Numbered from the stretch's first letter, positions 16,356 through 25,450 are shown. The stretch: 64,000 bases of DNA from Clostridia bacterium (GCA_035628995.1 DASPIR010000023.1:558001-622000), one strand, 5' to 3'. A program made the numbers and translations. The notes: a model not told the origin generated them from the sequence alone.

Positions 16356-18476
16356 CTACGGGATTATTATCTGTTTGGGATCCTCAACGAAACTGGAATC
16401 TTTTCTGTCAATTCCCAGCTGCCCGTATTCATTGAATCCCCATGCCATGAGCTTTCCACCCGTTGTCAAAGCCAGAGTATAGCTTTCACCGCATGCAAGC
16501 TGCTTTATGTCAGCCAGGTAATCTACCTGCATGGGCTGTTTAATAATATTGCCTAAGCTCGGACCCAGTTGCCCGTTCATATTGTCACCCCACGCCCAAA
16601 GCATCCCATTTTTATCTAATGCGAAGCTGTGGTTGCCAGCAGCCGTCACCACTGCTATATCTCCCAGTCCCTCTATTGTTCTTGGGCTCATGAATTTTGC
16701 TGGAAGGTCGTTTCCTAACTGTCCATATTCATTGCTGCCCCATGACTTAACCAAACCGTCGCTGTCCAGTGACAGCACATGACCTTCACCTATGCTTACA
16801 CTGTCAATATAGCTGCATCCACTTACAACTCTGGGCTTTCCCCTCACATTGTCCTCCTTGTTTGGTGAAAACCCAAGCTGACCGCTGAAATTATTTCCCC
16901 AACCCCATACAGAGCCTCCTCTTTTTACCGCCATTGCACATTCATCCCCAGCCTCTATTTCTGCTATTGCCGAGAGTTCTTCCACTCTCAAAGGTTTTGA
17001 TGTATCCATTTTCTTTTTTGCCCGCTTAGGCTCATAGGAGCTGTTTCCCCAAACCCATACAGTTCCATTGCCCGCCAATGCCATCGAAAAGCCGTTTCCG
17101 GCGGATACCGACACTGACTTTTTCAATTCCGCTATATGTACAGGCAGCAGCCTGTCTTCATATGTACTATCTCCAAGCTCACCGCTGCTGTTGCTTCCCC
17201 ATGCCCATACAGTGCCGTCCTCCTTTAGTGCAAGGGTATGAGAATGACCAGTAGATATATATTTTACTCCTTCCATTCCTTTCACCTTCACCGGATGCAT
17301 GCTGCTTTCCCTGGTTCCATTTCCCAGCTGCCCATAGCCATTGTCTCCCCACATCCAAACAGTTCCATCCTGCATCAATGCAGCTGCAAAAGCAGAGGAT
17401 GCTGATACCATTTTCACATCCTTCAGCCCTGGCACTTCCAAAGGAGTCCTTTGAATATATTCTCCTCCATCCCCAAGCTGCCCATGGCTGTTATCCCCCC
17501 AAGTCCATACCGTTCCATCCTGCTTGAGTGCTGCTATATGGGAATTCCCTGCAGCAATATCCCTCACAGCTTCAATTCCCGTTATTCTACCAAGCTGCAT
17601 ATCTTTCTGATTCCACTTCCAAAGGAATCCTGACTTATCAAGAGCAATCATTTCATTAGCCCCGTAGGCTGCCAGTTTTTCAATCCCATAGACCCCTTCG
17701 AGCTTATTTGTGAATTGTCCGTTTATAGTCCAATACCATAAGCTGCCGTCCTTTGACACTGCATAGGTGAGTTTGCTGGATTCATATATAAGCATTATTT
17801 CTTCCAGGTTTTCTATTCCCTCCGGTTTATGCAAATACCCTCGCAAGAACCAAGCCCTAGAATTATTGTCTATTACAAAAGCATTATATCTTGATGCCGC
17901 TATGCTTGTAATACCTTTTGCATGATTTACCTTTCTGGGTGGATGCTTCTGCGTCTCTGACGCCTTGTATCTGTAATCACCCCATAAAAATACAGTGCCA
18001 TCGTTCTTAATTGCCATTGCATAGTTAATACCGGCAGAGACAGCTTGAATCTCAGTCAGCTCCTTGATCCTGGCTGGCTTTTTTATGCGGCTGCCGATCT
18101 TTTCCGGGTTTAATATTCCAAGCTCGTTATTGCCTGCTCCCCATACTGTGCCATCTTTTTTAACAGCAAGCAGATATCCGTTTCCCATAGAGATGGACCC
18201 AATATCTTCAAGTCCTTCAAGCCTTACCGGAGAAAAAACATATTTGTCCCTGGCTTCTCCCAGCATGCCGGAGCTGTTATCCCCCCAGCCCCACACTGTT
18301 CCATCGCTTTTTAGCACAACTGTGCTGTCCATGAAGGCTTCAACTTGGATTACTTCAATATTTGCAGTTCCAACCTTTGAAGTACCCTCTCCCCTCGTGA
18401 AGACAAGCGTACTGCTGCATATAATCAATAGAAAAAGCAAAATGGCTATAGCCTTTATTCTTGGAGTCCTTTCCAC
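16356..18476 (-). CDS. Exported RCC1-repeat (beta-propeller) protein
   Basis: The 706-residue protein starts at a GTG (18476) behind GGGGAGTG and has a signal peptide or N-terminal anchor (IKAIAILLFLLIICSSTLVF). The rest is made of about 14 RCC1/ATS1-type repeats, each close to G-T-V-W-x-W-G-D-N-x-x-G-Q-L-G followed by a S-x-G-x-x-x-x-x-A-L turn. Repeats 3-6 are degenerate. Fourteen repeats would make two seven-bladed propellers. Bacterial RCC1 proteins are mostly uncharacterised cell-surface binding proteins, and the ligand is unknown. No enzyme motif is visible. An upstream ATG (18530) lacks a ribosome site. Confidence 0.85.
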   Translation of the reverse strand: MERTPRIKAIAILLFLLIICSSTLVFTRGEGTSKVGTANIEVIQVEAFMDSTVVLKSDGTVWGWGDNSSGMLGEARDKYVFSPVRLEGLEDIGSISMGNGYLLAVKKDGTVWGAGNNELGILNPEKIGSRIKKPARIKELTEIQAVSAGINYAMAIKNDGTVFLWGDYRYKASETQKHPPRKVNHAKGITSIAASRYNAFVIDNNSRAWFLRGYLHKPEGIENLEEIMLIYESSKLTYAVSKDGSLWYWTINGQFTNKLEGVYGIEKLAAYGANEMIALDKSGFLWKWNQKDMQLGRITGIEAVRDIAAGNSHIAALKQDGTVWTWGDNSHGQLGDGGEYIQRTPLEVPGLKDVKMVSASSAFAAALMQDGTVWMWGDNGYGQLGNGTRESSMHPVKVKGMEGVKYISTGHSHTLALKEDGTVWAWGSNSSGELGDSTYEDRLLPVHIAELKKSVSVSAGNGFSMALAGNGTVWVWGNSSYEPKRAKKKMDTSKPLRVEELSAIAEIEAGDECAMAVKRGGSVWGWGNNFSGQLGFSPNKEDNVRGKPRVVSGCSYIDSVSIGEGHVLSLDSDGLVKSWGSNEYGQLGNDLPAKFMSPRTIEGLGDIAVVTAAGNHSFALDKNGMLWAWGDNMNGQLGPSLGNIIKQPMQVDYLADIKQLACGESYTLALTTGGKLMAWGFNEYGQLGIDRKDSSFVEDPKQIIIP

Positions 18477-18584
18477 TAAAATCACTCCCCAATAGGTGAT
18501 TTTGAAATTATCATATTTATATTTACTCAAGAATATTGATAGTGAGAACAGCCATGTTCATTTTTAGCATCATTTTACTCAAGT

Positions 18585-18623
18585 AAATCGCACGAAGAAG
18601 ATTATATCGAATAGATGCGATTT
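18585..18623. repeat. Short inverted repeat with GCGA core
   Basis: AAATCGCA (18585-18592) and TGCGATTT (18616-18623) are separated by 23 nt. It lies just before inverted repeat B in the same gap and may be a related element. Confidence 0.45.
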
Positions 18624-18638
18624 ATAACATCAATGAAA

Positions 18639-18686
18639 ATGTTTCGTACTATTGAACTATTATTTAATGGAATTAGTGCGAAACAT
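18639..18686. repeat. Inverted repeat B (TGTTTCGTACTA arms, 22-nt spacer)
   Basis: Thirteen-bp arms with one mismatch (centred on TGTTTCGTACTA and TAGTGCGAAACA) flank exactly 22 nt. It matches repeat A at 4762-4809 in arm core, arm length and spacer length. It lies upstream of the ABC ATPase gene. Confidence 0.65.
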
Positions 18687-18768
18687 ATAGTACTTATTTA
18701 TTTTTTAATCACTTATACCTCAACTTATGAATATTATGGAGTTATAAGAACTTACTGGGGGTGTGGCA

Positions 18769-19539
18769 GTGGACAAGGTAGTAGAGCTAAAAAACGTGAC
18801 TATGAGCTACCATACACTTGACGGTGAAACCCAGGCCATTAAAAACTTATCACTAGACGTAAGAAGGGGAGAGTTCGTGAGCATTGTAGGCCCAAGCGGC
18901 TGCGGCAAGTCAACCTTGCTTTCGCTTATTTCAGGGCTTCTAAAACCTTCCTCAGGTAAGATTTTTATAGATAATGAGCCTGTAACCGGAACATCAAGCA
19001 ATGTCGGCTATATGCCGCAAAGAGACCACCTATTCGAGTGGCGTACAATACTAAAAAACACAACCTTGGGGCTTGAAATCCAAAATAAGCTGAATAAGGA
19101 TACTTTGAAAAACGCAGAAAGGCTTCTTGAGGAATATGGGCTGGGTGAATTCAAGTATTACTATCCAAAGCAGCTTTCGGGAGGTATGCGTCAGAGGGCT
19201 GCCCTGATACGAACATTAGCGGCCAGTCCGGAAATACTACTTCTGGATGAACCATTTTCCGCTCTTGACTATCAGACGAGGCTAGCTATTTCAGAAGAAA
19301 TATGGGTAATAATAAAAAAAGAAAAAAAGACGGCAATTCTCGTTACTCATGATATTGCAGAAGCGGTTTCAATGTCGGACAGGGTGATTGTACTTACCCA
19401 AAGGCCCGGTGAAGTAAAGTCCGAGCATGATATAGCTCTGACAACCTGTGAATGTAAGACTCCAATAACCTGCAGAGAAGCTCCTGAATTCAGGCTGTAT
19501 TTTAATAAGATATGGAAGGAGCTGGATGTTCATGTCTGA
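18769..19539 (+). CDS. ABC transporter ATP-binding protein (SsuB/TauB type)
   Basis: The 257-residue ATPase has Walker A GPSGCGKST, a Q-loop (YMPQRDHL), the signature LSGGMRQR, Walker B LLLDEPFSALD and the H-loop VTHD. The YMPQRDHLFEWRTI segment is typical of the nitrate/sulfonate/taurine subfamily that pairs with NMT1-type binding proteins. The GTG at 18769 fits the GGGGGTG site better than the GTG at 18763. It overlaps the permease gene that follows and is likely the engine for the binding protein at 12215. Confidence 0.9.
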   Translation: MDKVVELKNVTMSYHTLDGETQAIKNLSLDVRRGEFVSIVGPSGCGKSTLLSLISGLLKPSSGKIFIDNEPVTGTSSNVGYMPQRDHLFEWRTILKNTTLGLEIQNKLNKDTLKNAERLLEEYGLGEFKYYYPKQLSGGMRQRAALIRTLAASPEILLLDEPFSALDYQTRLAISEEIWVIIKKEKKTAILVTHDIAEAVSMSDRVIVLTQRPGEVKSEHDIALTTCECKTPITCREAPEFRLYFNKIWKELDVHV

Positions 19540-20353
19540 AGGATATGCCTCATCGGCTTTCCAACACTCAAAAGAGCATGTGGAATTCATAAGAAAAGAG
19601 AAGGCAGCAAAAAGTGCTGTGTTTCTATCCAGAGTGGTTATATTGGTCGCTTTATTTGCATTGTGGGAAATTGCAGCCAGGCTGAAATGGATAGACCCCT
19701 TCATCATGAGCCAGCCTACCAGAGTTATAAAGACTATGGTTAATCTCTCAAAGGACGGCTCCTTGTTCCTTCATACAGGGGTTACAATATATGAAACTAT
19801 TATTGGCTTTCTGTCAGGCACAATTCTGGGTACTCTGATAGCCATTGTCCTTTGGTGGTCAGACTTTACTGCAAAAGTCCTGGATCCTTATCTTGTAGTG
19901 CTTAATGCTCTGCCCAAGACAGCTTTAGGACCAATAATACTCGTTTGGGTTGGCGGAACCACAGGTTCAATAATAGTTATGGCTCTACTTCTGTCCATCG
20001 TTGTTACCATACTTAACGTTTATCAGGCGTTTAAGAGCTGTGACGAGGATAAAATCAAGCTGCTAAAAACCTTCGGTGCAACAAAGCTTCAAATACTTAG
20101 AAAGGTTGTACTTCCATCCAGCATTCCCGAGATGATATCCACTCTCAAAATAAATGTGGGGCTATCTCTGGTGGGCGTTATTGTGGGTGAGTTTCTCGTA
20201 TCAAAGGCAGGCTTAGGCTATCTGATAATATATGGAGGTCAGGTCTTCAAGATGGACCTTGTAATGACCAGCATCATAATATTAGCTGTGGCCGCAGCGC
20301 TGATGTATTTATCGGTGACATGGGTGGAAAAAAAGTTTATGAAAATGCGATAA
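19526..20353 (+). CDS. ABC transporter permease (SsuC/TauC type)
   Basis: The 275-residue membrane protein has about six hydrophobic segments and the cytoplasmic EAA loop (LLKTFGATKLQILRKVVLPS) that contacts the ATPase. It overlaps the ATPase gene by 14 nt, or by 8 nt if the second ATG (19532) is used, so the two are translationally coupled. Together they form a half-transporter of the nitrate/sulfonate family. Confidence 0.9.
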   Translation: MFMSEGYASSAFQHSKEHVEFIRKEKAAKSAVFLSRVVILVALFALWEIAARLKWIDPFIMSQPTRVIKTMVNLSKDGSLFLHTGVTIYETIIGFLSGTILGTLIAIVLWWSDFTAKVLDPYLVVLNALPKTALGPIILVWVGGTTGSIIVMALLLSIVVTILNVYQAFKSCDEDKIKLLKTFGATKLQILRKVVLPSSIPEMISTLKINVGLSLVGVIVGEFLVSKAGLGYLIIYGGQVFKMDLVMTSIIILAVAAALMYLSVTWVEKKFMKMR

Positions 20354-20376
20354 AAAAGCGGCATTCGCCGCTTTTT
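20353..20376. terminator. Bidirectional terminator
   Basis: A 10-bp stem (AAAAAGCGGC with GCCGCTTTTT) and a 4-nt loop, between the convergent permease and HAD genes; it overlaps the permease stop. Confidence 0.9.
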
Positions 20377-21013
20377 ATCCTTTTATAACCCTCAATAACT
20401 CCTCTGTGTCATGCGCTACATAATCCGCCGAGGCATCATCCCCCTGGAAGCCTTGTGCTACACTCCATTTTACGAGTACTGCCTTGACTCCAGCCCCGTG
20501 GGCGCAGTGTATATCGAATACACTGTCTCCTACCATTATTGCATCACTCGGATGTGCATTCAGCAGCTCCAGGGCTTTTATAACCGGAGCAGGATTGGGC
20601 TTATGCAGCTCTGTATCCTCAAGTGCTATGAAAGCATCGAAATATTTCTTAATATCAAAAAGATCAAGTCCCATTAAGGCTGCCTTTCTCCTCTTGGAGG
20701 TTACCAGAGCTAAAGTGAAGCCCTGCTTTGAAAGCTCCTTCAGTAGTTCCTGAACCCCTTCAAATATTGTCACTGTATCGTCATGTCGCGATTCATTGTA
20801 ATCAATATATGTCTGATACATCTCATCGCCCTTCTCTTCTGAGTATCTTTTCAACGTGACTATAAGAGGCTCTCCAAAGTACTTGAGTATATCCTGTTCG
20901 CTTACATCCAGCCCCAGACAGGTCTTATATGTATATTTGAATGAATCAATAATTAGCCTGTTGGTATTAATAAGTGTTCCGTCAAGATCGAATAGTACAT
21001 ATTTATATGCCAT
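20375..21013 (-). CDS. ppaX: HAD-family phosphatase, PpaX-like
   Basis: A 212-residue HAD protein. Motif I is FDLDGTLINTN near the N-terminus; motif II is the VTSKR segment; motif III/IV is KPNPAPVIKAL with MVGDSVFDI. The start LFDLDGTLINTNRLIIDSFKYT closely follows PpaX, the pyrophosphatase that removes the pyrophosphate made when HPr-Ser-P is dephosphorylated. Phosphoglycolate phosphatase is the main alternative. ATG 21013 has AAGGAG; the upstream ATG at 21061 does not. Confidence 0.75.
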   Translation of the reverse strand: MAYKYVLFDLDGTLINTNRLIIDSFKYTYKTCLGLDVSEQDILKYFGEPLIVTLKRYSEEKGDEMYQTYIDYNESRHDDTVTIFEGVQELLKELSKQGFTLALVTSKRRKAALMGLDLFDIKKYFDAFIALEDTELHKPNPAPVIKALELLNAHPSDAIMVGDSVFDIHCAHGAGVKAVLVKWSVAQGFQGDDASADYVAHDTEELLRVIKG

Positions 21014-21187
21014 AAAATGCTCCTTTTTTATAAAAATTGTTCTTCTGAAATATTCTATCATATATTTACGTCTATATAAATCATGTATAAGGTTTTACAT
21101 CCACTTAATAGTGAATTTTACCCTATAGTAATGTATAATATAGTAATACTGGTAATTGCGGAATATTAATTAGAAGTTGGTGATACA

Positions 21188-22525
21188 ATGTTTGAAGTGC
21201 TTTCTTGGAGCTATAGATTCATATATATTTTCATTGCTGCAGGCTTTTCAGTTTCCTGCTACCTTGCATACTACAAGAACAAGCGTATATGCCAATACCT
21301 AGCTCCATTTTTGAATGTCATTCTTATTGCATTAAATTTTTCTTTGATTTCATATTATTATGAGCCGCTGGATTACAAAGCCTTATACATAGGCGGTGGT
21401 CTGGCAGTTTCCTATATAGTCTCCAGACTGCTGCTTGGAAAGCTTTTGAAGCCTGATAATCACTTGATAATCGACATGGTCTTCAACCTGCTTTCCATTG
21501 GCCTCAGCATTCTGTATCGGCTGAGCCCCGACTACGGCACTAAACAGGCATATTTTATACCTGTCGGGATAATTGCGTTCTTTGCAGTCATTATACTTAT
21601 GAAAAGATTTGAAATACATTATAAGCATCATTTGCTGCTTGGCGGTTTAATCCTTGCGCTTCTCATGGTTACCCAAATATGGGGTACTGAGATTAACGGC
21701 TCAAAGAACTGGATAGAGCTCCCCTTCGCAAATGTACAGCCCTCAGAATTCATAAAGCTGATATTTGTTTTCTTCATGGCTTGTCTGCTGAATGAAGAAT
21801 TAAATCTCAGGAGGTTTGTAATAATAGCTGCATCAATGCTCATAATTGTAGTATTTTTCGTCATGCAGCGGGATATGGGCTCTGCTTTTATATTCTTTAC
21901 AGTATTTCTTATGATGCTTTTCACTAAAGATATAAAGGGTTACTATACTGCAGCTTCAGCTGGCGCGGCAATTGGCGGAGCCTTCATAAGCTATTTTGCT
22001 TTTTCCTACATCAAGTTCCGTGTTCTTGCCTGGGTTAACCCCTGGAAATATGTATCGGGCAAATCCTATCAGATAACGCAATCATTGTTTGCAGTTGCCA
22101 CTGGTGGACTTATTGGTACAGGTATATTCCTTGGTGATCCTAAGTTCATACCCGCTGTTCATACAGATTTCATATTTTCTGCAATCTGTGAGGAAACCGG
22201 TGTGCTTGGCGGTATATTCTTACTGACCATTTACTCCCTGCTGAGTGTAATTGGCATGGATATTAGCTCAAAATGCAGCAGCCCCATATATTCCACGGCA
22301 GCATTGGGTCTTACTTCACTTAGTGTGATTCAGACACTTATAATTGTCTGTGGTGTTTTGAATATCATTCCCATAACTGGAGTAACCCTTCCCTTTATCA
22401 GCTACGGCGGCAGCTCACTGCTTTCACAGTTTCTGAACATTGGATTGCTGTATTATATTGGGTCGAGGAAACAGGAAGTAGGGGCGAACAGTGTTCGCCC
22501 AGTACGAGGTAATTCTTATGAATAA
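21188..22525 (+). CDS. SEDS family protein (FtsW/RodA/SpoVE)
   Basis: The 445-residue protein has about ten to twelve membrane segments and the SEDS hallmarks NGSKNWI, VQPSEFIKL, the extracellular loop VHTDFIFSAICEETGVLGG and the terminal PITGVTLPFISYGGSS. SEDS proteins polymerise lipid II into glycan strands together with a class B PBP, and the next gene encodes one. Compared with RodA it has an extra N-terminal block of about 140 residues with four or five membrane segments. The last residues (from about 435, VGANSVRPVRG) are encoded by a dispersed palindromic repeat. Confidence 0.88.
   Translation: MFEVLSWSYRFIYIFIAAGFSVSCYLAYYKNKRICQYLAPFLNVILIALNFSLISYYYEPLDYKALYIGGGLAVSYIVSRLLLGKLLKPDNHLIIDMVFNLLSIGLSILYRLSPDYGTKQAYFIPVGIIAFFAVIILMKRFEIHYKHHLLLGGLILALLMVTQIWGTEINGSKNWIELPFANVQPSEFIKLIFVFFMACLLNEELNLRRFVIIAASMLIIVVFFVMQRDMGSAFIFFTVFLMMLFTKDIKGYYTAASAGAAIGGAFISYFAFSYIKFRVLAWVNPWKYVSGKSYQITQSLFAVATGGLIGTGIFLGDPKFIPAVHTDFIFSAICEETGVLGGIFLLTIYSLLSVIGMDISSKCSSPIYSTAALGLTSLSVIQTLIIVCGVLNIIPITGVTLPFISYGGSSLLSQFLNIGLLYYIGSRKQEVGANSVRPVRGNSYE
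22482..22500. repeat. Palindromic repeat, copy 2 (inside SEDS gene)
   Basis: GGGCGAACAGTGTTCGCCC within the coding end of the SEDS gene, flanked by GTAG and AGTACGAGGT. Its flanks read as the inverted orientation of copies 1 and 3. Confidence 0.9.
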
Positions 22526-23900
22526 CAGAGTTAAAATAATTAAATATATTTACTTATCATTATTTGCTTTGATATGCTTGTATCTGCTTTATTTCAATCT
22601 GTTTGAATCCAGAGTGATATCATCAAATTCATATAACAGAAGGCTCCGGGAATCAAGCGAAAACATAATCAGAGGCAGCATACAGGACAAGAATGGAGAA
22701 GTGCTTGTAAAGAGTACAAAGTACAAATCTGGAGTAAAACGCAAATATATATACCCAAGGTCCTTTTCGCATGTAATAGGATATTCCAGCAAGAACCTCG
22801 GCTCTTCCGGACTTGAGGCCCTATACAACAAGGAGCTTATGAGTTCCAGTGACACTATTGAAGCCTTGCGGAGTAAAATAAATGATTACTATATCAGCGG
22901 CAATAACATAAAACTAACGCTGGACCGTTCACTTCAGGTATATGCTTCCGAGCAATTGCGAGGCAAACGGGGAGCTATAGTGGTGCTGCGGCCTGATACG
23001 GGTGAAGTGCTCGCAATGGTCAGCAAATCAGATTTTGATCCTTCAAATATTCAAAACGACTGGGAAAGCCTTATAAAGGATAAAAAAAGCCCACTCTTGA
23101 ATAGAGCTGCAGAAGGTTTATATGCTCCCGGTTCAATATTCAAGCTTGTAGTCACTTCCGCCATACTGAAAAACAATCTGCAGGATAGAGAAATAGAGTG
23201 CACCGGTGAAGTTAATATTGGCGGTTATATAATAAAAGATAATGACAATGAAGTCCACGGAAAAATAAAACTAAAAGATGCTCTGAAGCACTCCTGTAAC
23301 TCCTACTTCATAAAGCAGGGACTCCAACTTGGATATAGCAATATGAACAATGAAGCAACAAGATTCAAGCTAAATAAGAGTATACCGACAGATATTAAAA
23401 TCTCAGAAAGTGTTTTCCCAAACAAGAATGACAATAAGAATGTTGCACAGCAATCCATCGGGCAGGGTGAAGTTCTCATGACCCCGATGCATGCCTCATT
23501 GATGGCCGCTGCTATAGCAAACAAAGGTATTATGATGCAGCCTTATGTTGTGAGCAGCATAACAGATAGCGAAGGGAAAACATTAAAGTATTACAATCCT
23601 AAGCAGTTAGGCCAGGTAATGGACGAAAAAACTGCAGTGATAATAAAAGATCTTATGGTAGAGGTTGTGAAATCTGGAACCGGAACAAAGGCAAAAGTCA
23701 GCAAGGTCTTGGTAGCAGGTAAAACCGGCACCGCCGAGGTCAGTGGAGATCAGAGGTCCCATGCGTGGTTTGTAGGTTTTGCCCCTGCAGACCAACCAAG
23801 GGTTGCAATTGCAGTAATGATAGAAAATGGCGGTGGTGGCGGCAGTACAGCAGCACCAATAGCCTCAAAAGTACTAAAGAAAGCACTTAGTATAAAATAA
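22518..23900 (+). CDS. Class B penicillin-binding protein transpeptidase
   Basis: The 460-residue protein has one N-terminal membrane anchor (about 8-28), a short linker domain and a transpeptidase domain with S206-x-x-K (APGSIFK), S259-C-N (the SxN motif) and KTGTAE near residue 405. It is short for the class and has a reduced dimerisation domain. It should cross-link glycan made by the SEDS partner, whose gene it overlaps by 8 nt. The GAGGT ribosome site (22506-22510) is right at the edge of the palindromic repeat. Confidence 0.9.
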   Translation: MNNRVKIIKYIYLSLFALICLYLLYFNLFESRVISSNSYNRRLRESSENIIRGSIQDKNGEVLVKSTKYKSGVKRKYIYPRSFSHVIGYSSKNLGSSGLEALYNKELMSSSDTIEALRSKINDYYISGNNIKLTLDRSLQVYASEQLRGKRGAIVVLRPDTGEVLAMVSKSDFDPSNIQNDWESLIKDKKSPLLNRAAEGLYAPGSIFKLVVTSAILKNNLQDREIECTGEVNIGGYIIKDNDNEVHGKIKLKDALKHSCNSYFIKQGLQLGYSNMNNEATRFKLNKSIPTDIKISESVFPNKNDNKNVAQQSIGQGEVLMTPMHASLMAAAIANKGIMMQPYVVSSITDSEGKTLKYYNPKQLGQVMDEKTAVIIKDLMVEVVKSGTGTKAKVSKVLVAGKTGTAEVSGDQRSHAWFVGFAPADQPRVAIAVMIENGGGGGSTAAPIASKVLKKALSIK

Positions 23901-23915
23901 AAGGCTTCAAAGATT

Positions 23916-23942
23916 GTACGGGCGAACAGTGTTCGCCCCTAC
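23916..23942. repeat. Palindromic repeat, copy 3
   Basis: The 19-bp core at 23920-23938 has the same GTAC and CCTAC flanks as copy 1. It sits between the convergent PBP and mgtE genes, followed by CTCCTCGAAACCTC, which resembles heptamer units. Confidence 0.9.
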
Positions 23943-23964
23943 TCCTCGAAACCTCATAATCCTT

Positions 23965-25299
23965 CTATATTCCCATAATTATTTCTGCAATTTTAAAGTA
24001 AGACAGCAATGAAAGCGCATCCACCATAGTAGATATCAATGGACTTGCCATTATTGCAGGATCAAGATTAATTGCCTTTGCAAACAGCGGAAGTATTCCT
24101 CCTATCACTTTGGCAAGCATAATTGTTATAATAAGCGTTACACTGACAACCACGGATACCAATAGAGAATTGCCTCCCAGGAAGTATACCCTTACGAAGT
24201 TAACAAGTGCCAGTGATGTCCCTACCATAAGGCTTATTCGAAGCTCTCTCCATATTACCTTAAACACGTCATTTATTTCCACTTCTCCAAGGGCAATACC
24301 TCTTATTACAAGTGTCGAAGATTGAGTTCCCGCATTACCGCCTGTGCCCATAAGCATAGGTATGAATACCGCAAGCCCAACCGCTTTCTCCAGACTGCCT
24401 TGAAAGCTTTCGATAATACTTCCTGTGATAGTTGCAGAAAGCATCAGGAAAAGCAGCCAGAAAATTCTTTGCTTTGCCAGTGAGAATATATCTGCTTTTA
24501 GGTATTCCTCTTCGCTAGGCGCCAAACCATGCATGATCTGAATATCCTCTGACGCCTCTTCCTCAATTACATCCACGATATCATCTATAGTTATAATTCC
24601 GACTAACCTGTCTTCTTGATCCACAACGGGTATGGACAAAAGGTCATACTTTTTAAATAAGTTTGCTACTTCTTCCTGGTCATCAATGGTCATTACTGAT
24701 ATAGGGTCTGTCTCCATAATATCTTCTACAGTCTTATTTACAGCAGATGTCACTAAATCCTTCAGGGAGACTATACCCTCCAGCTTCCTGTTGCCGTCCG
24801 TCACATAGCAAGTATATATTGTTTCTTTATCTATAGCTGTTCGCCTAATGTGAAGGAGTGCTTCATCTATTGAAAACTCCTTTTTAAGGTCCACCAGCTC
24901 TATTGTCATCAGACTACCTGCTGAATTGTCAGGGTAGTTCAAAAACTGGTTAATCAGCTTTCGCTCTGTTTCTGGAGAATACTGCAATATCTTCTTTACA
25001 ACGCTTGAGGGCATTTCCTCAAGATAGTCGATTTTATCGTCAAAGTACAGCTCCTCCAAAATCTCCTTTAACTCATTCTCCTTTATCATAAGGGAGAAGT
25101 TTGTCTGCTGTTTTACAGAGAGATGTGAGAACACTTCAACTGCAGCGTCCTTGTGCAGCATTCTGAATACAAGAAGGCTGTTCTTAGTATCCAACTCTTC
25201 CAGGAGTTCTGCAATATCGGCTGGCTGGATATCCTCCAGCTCCTTTTTTATTGCAGAGTAATCCTTCACTTCAATATAACCCTTAATAAGGTTTTCCAT
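23965..25299 (-). CDS. mgtE: Magnesium transporter MgtE
   Basis: A 444-residue protein in the MgtE order: helical N domain (about 1-130, IQPADIAELLEEL), two CBS domains (about 130-255), a plug helix, and five membrane helices from about residue 280 with the pore-type segment GTGGNAGTQSSTLVIRG. It conducts Mg2+ inward and is gated by Mg2+ binding to the cytoplasmic domains. The ATG at 25299 has GGGAGG with 7-nt spacing. It is controlled by the M-box leader upstream. Confidence 0.96.
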   Translation of the reverse strand: MENLIKGYIEVKDYSAIKKELEDIQPADIAELLEELDTKNSLLVFRMLHKDAAVEVFSHLSVKQQTNFSLMIKENELKEILEELYFDDKIDYLEEMPSSVVKKILQYSPETERKLINQFLNYPDNSAGSLMTIELVDLKKEFSIDEALLHIRRTAIDKETIYTCYVTDGNRKLEGIVSLKDLVTSAVNKTVEDIMETDPISVMTIDDQEEVANLFKKYDLLSIPVVDQEDRLVGIITIDDIVDVIEEEASEDIQIMHGLAPSEEEYLKADIFSLAKQRIFWLLFLMLSATITGSIIESFQGSLEKAVGLAVFIPMLMGTGGNAGTQSSTLVIRGIALGEVEINDVFKVIWRELRISLMVGTSLALVNFVRVYFLGGNSLLVSVVVSVTLIITIMLAKVIGGILPLFAKAINLDPAIMASPLISTMVDALSLLSYFKIAEIIMGI

Positions 25300-25450
25300 A
25301 ATCTTTCCTCCCAACTATGGGGAAAGCAGCTGTCTTCCTGTGAAATAAACAGACTTTCCCCAATATTTTATCCATATTCTACTGTAATAATTACTGGGCC
25401 CTGAGTCCATTTAAATCACCTCTATTTCAATAAATTTAATCTTGGAAAAC

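Noticed and set aside
18540-18768. TPP riboswitch upstream of the ABC ATPase gene
   Set aside because: The conserved CTGAGA and ACCTGATCTGG blocks are absent, so a thiamine role for the transporter is not supported.
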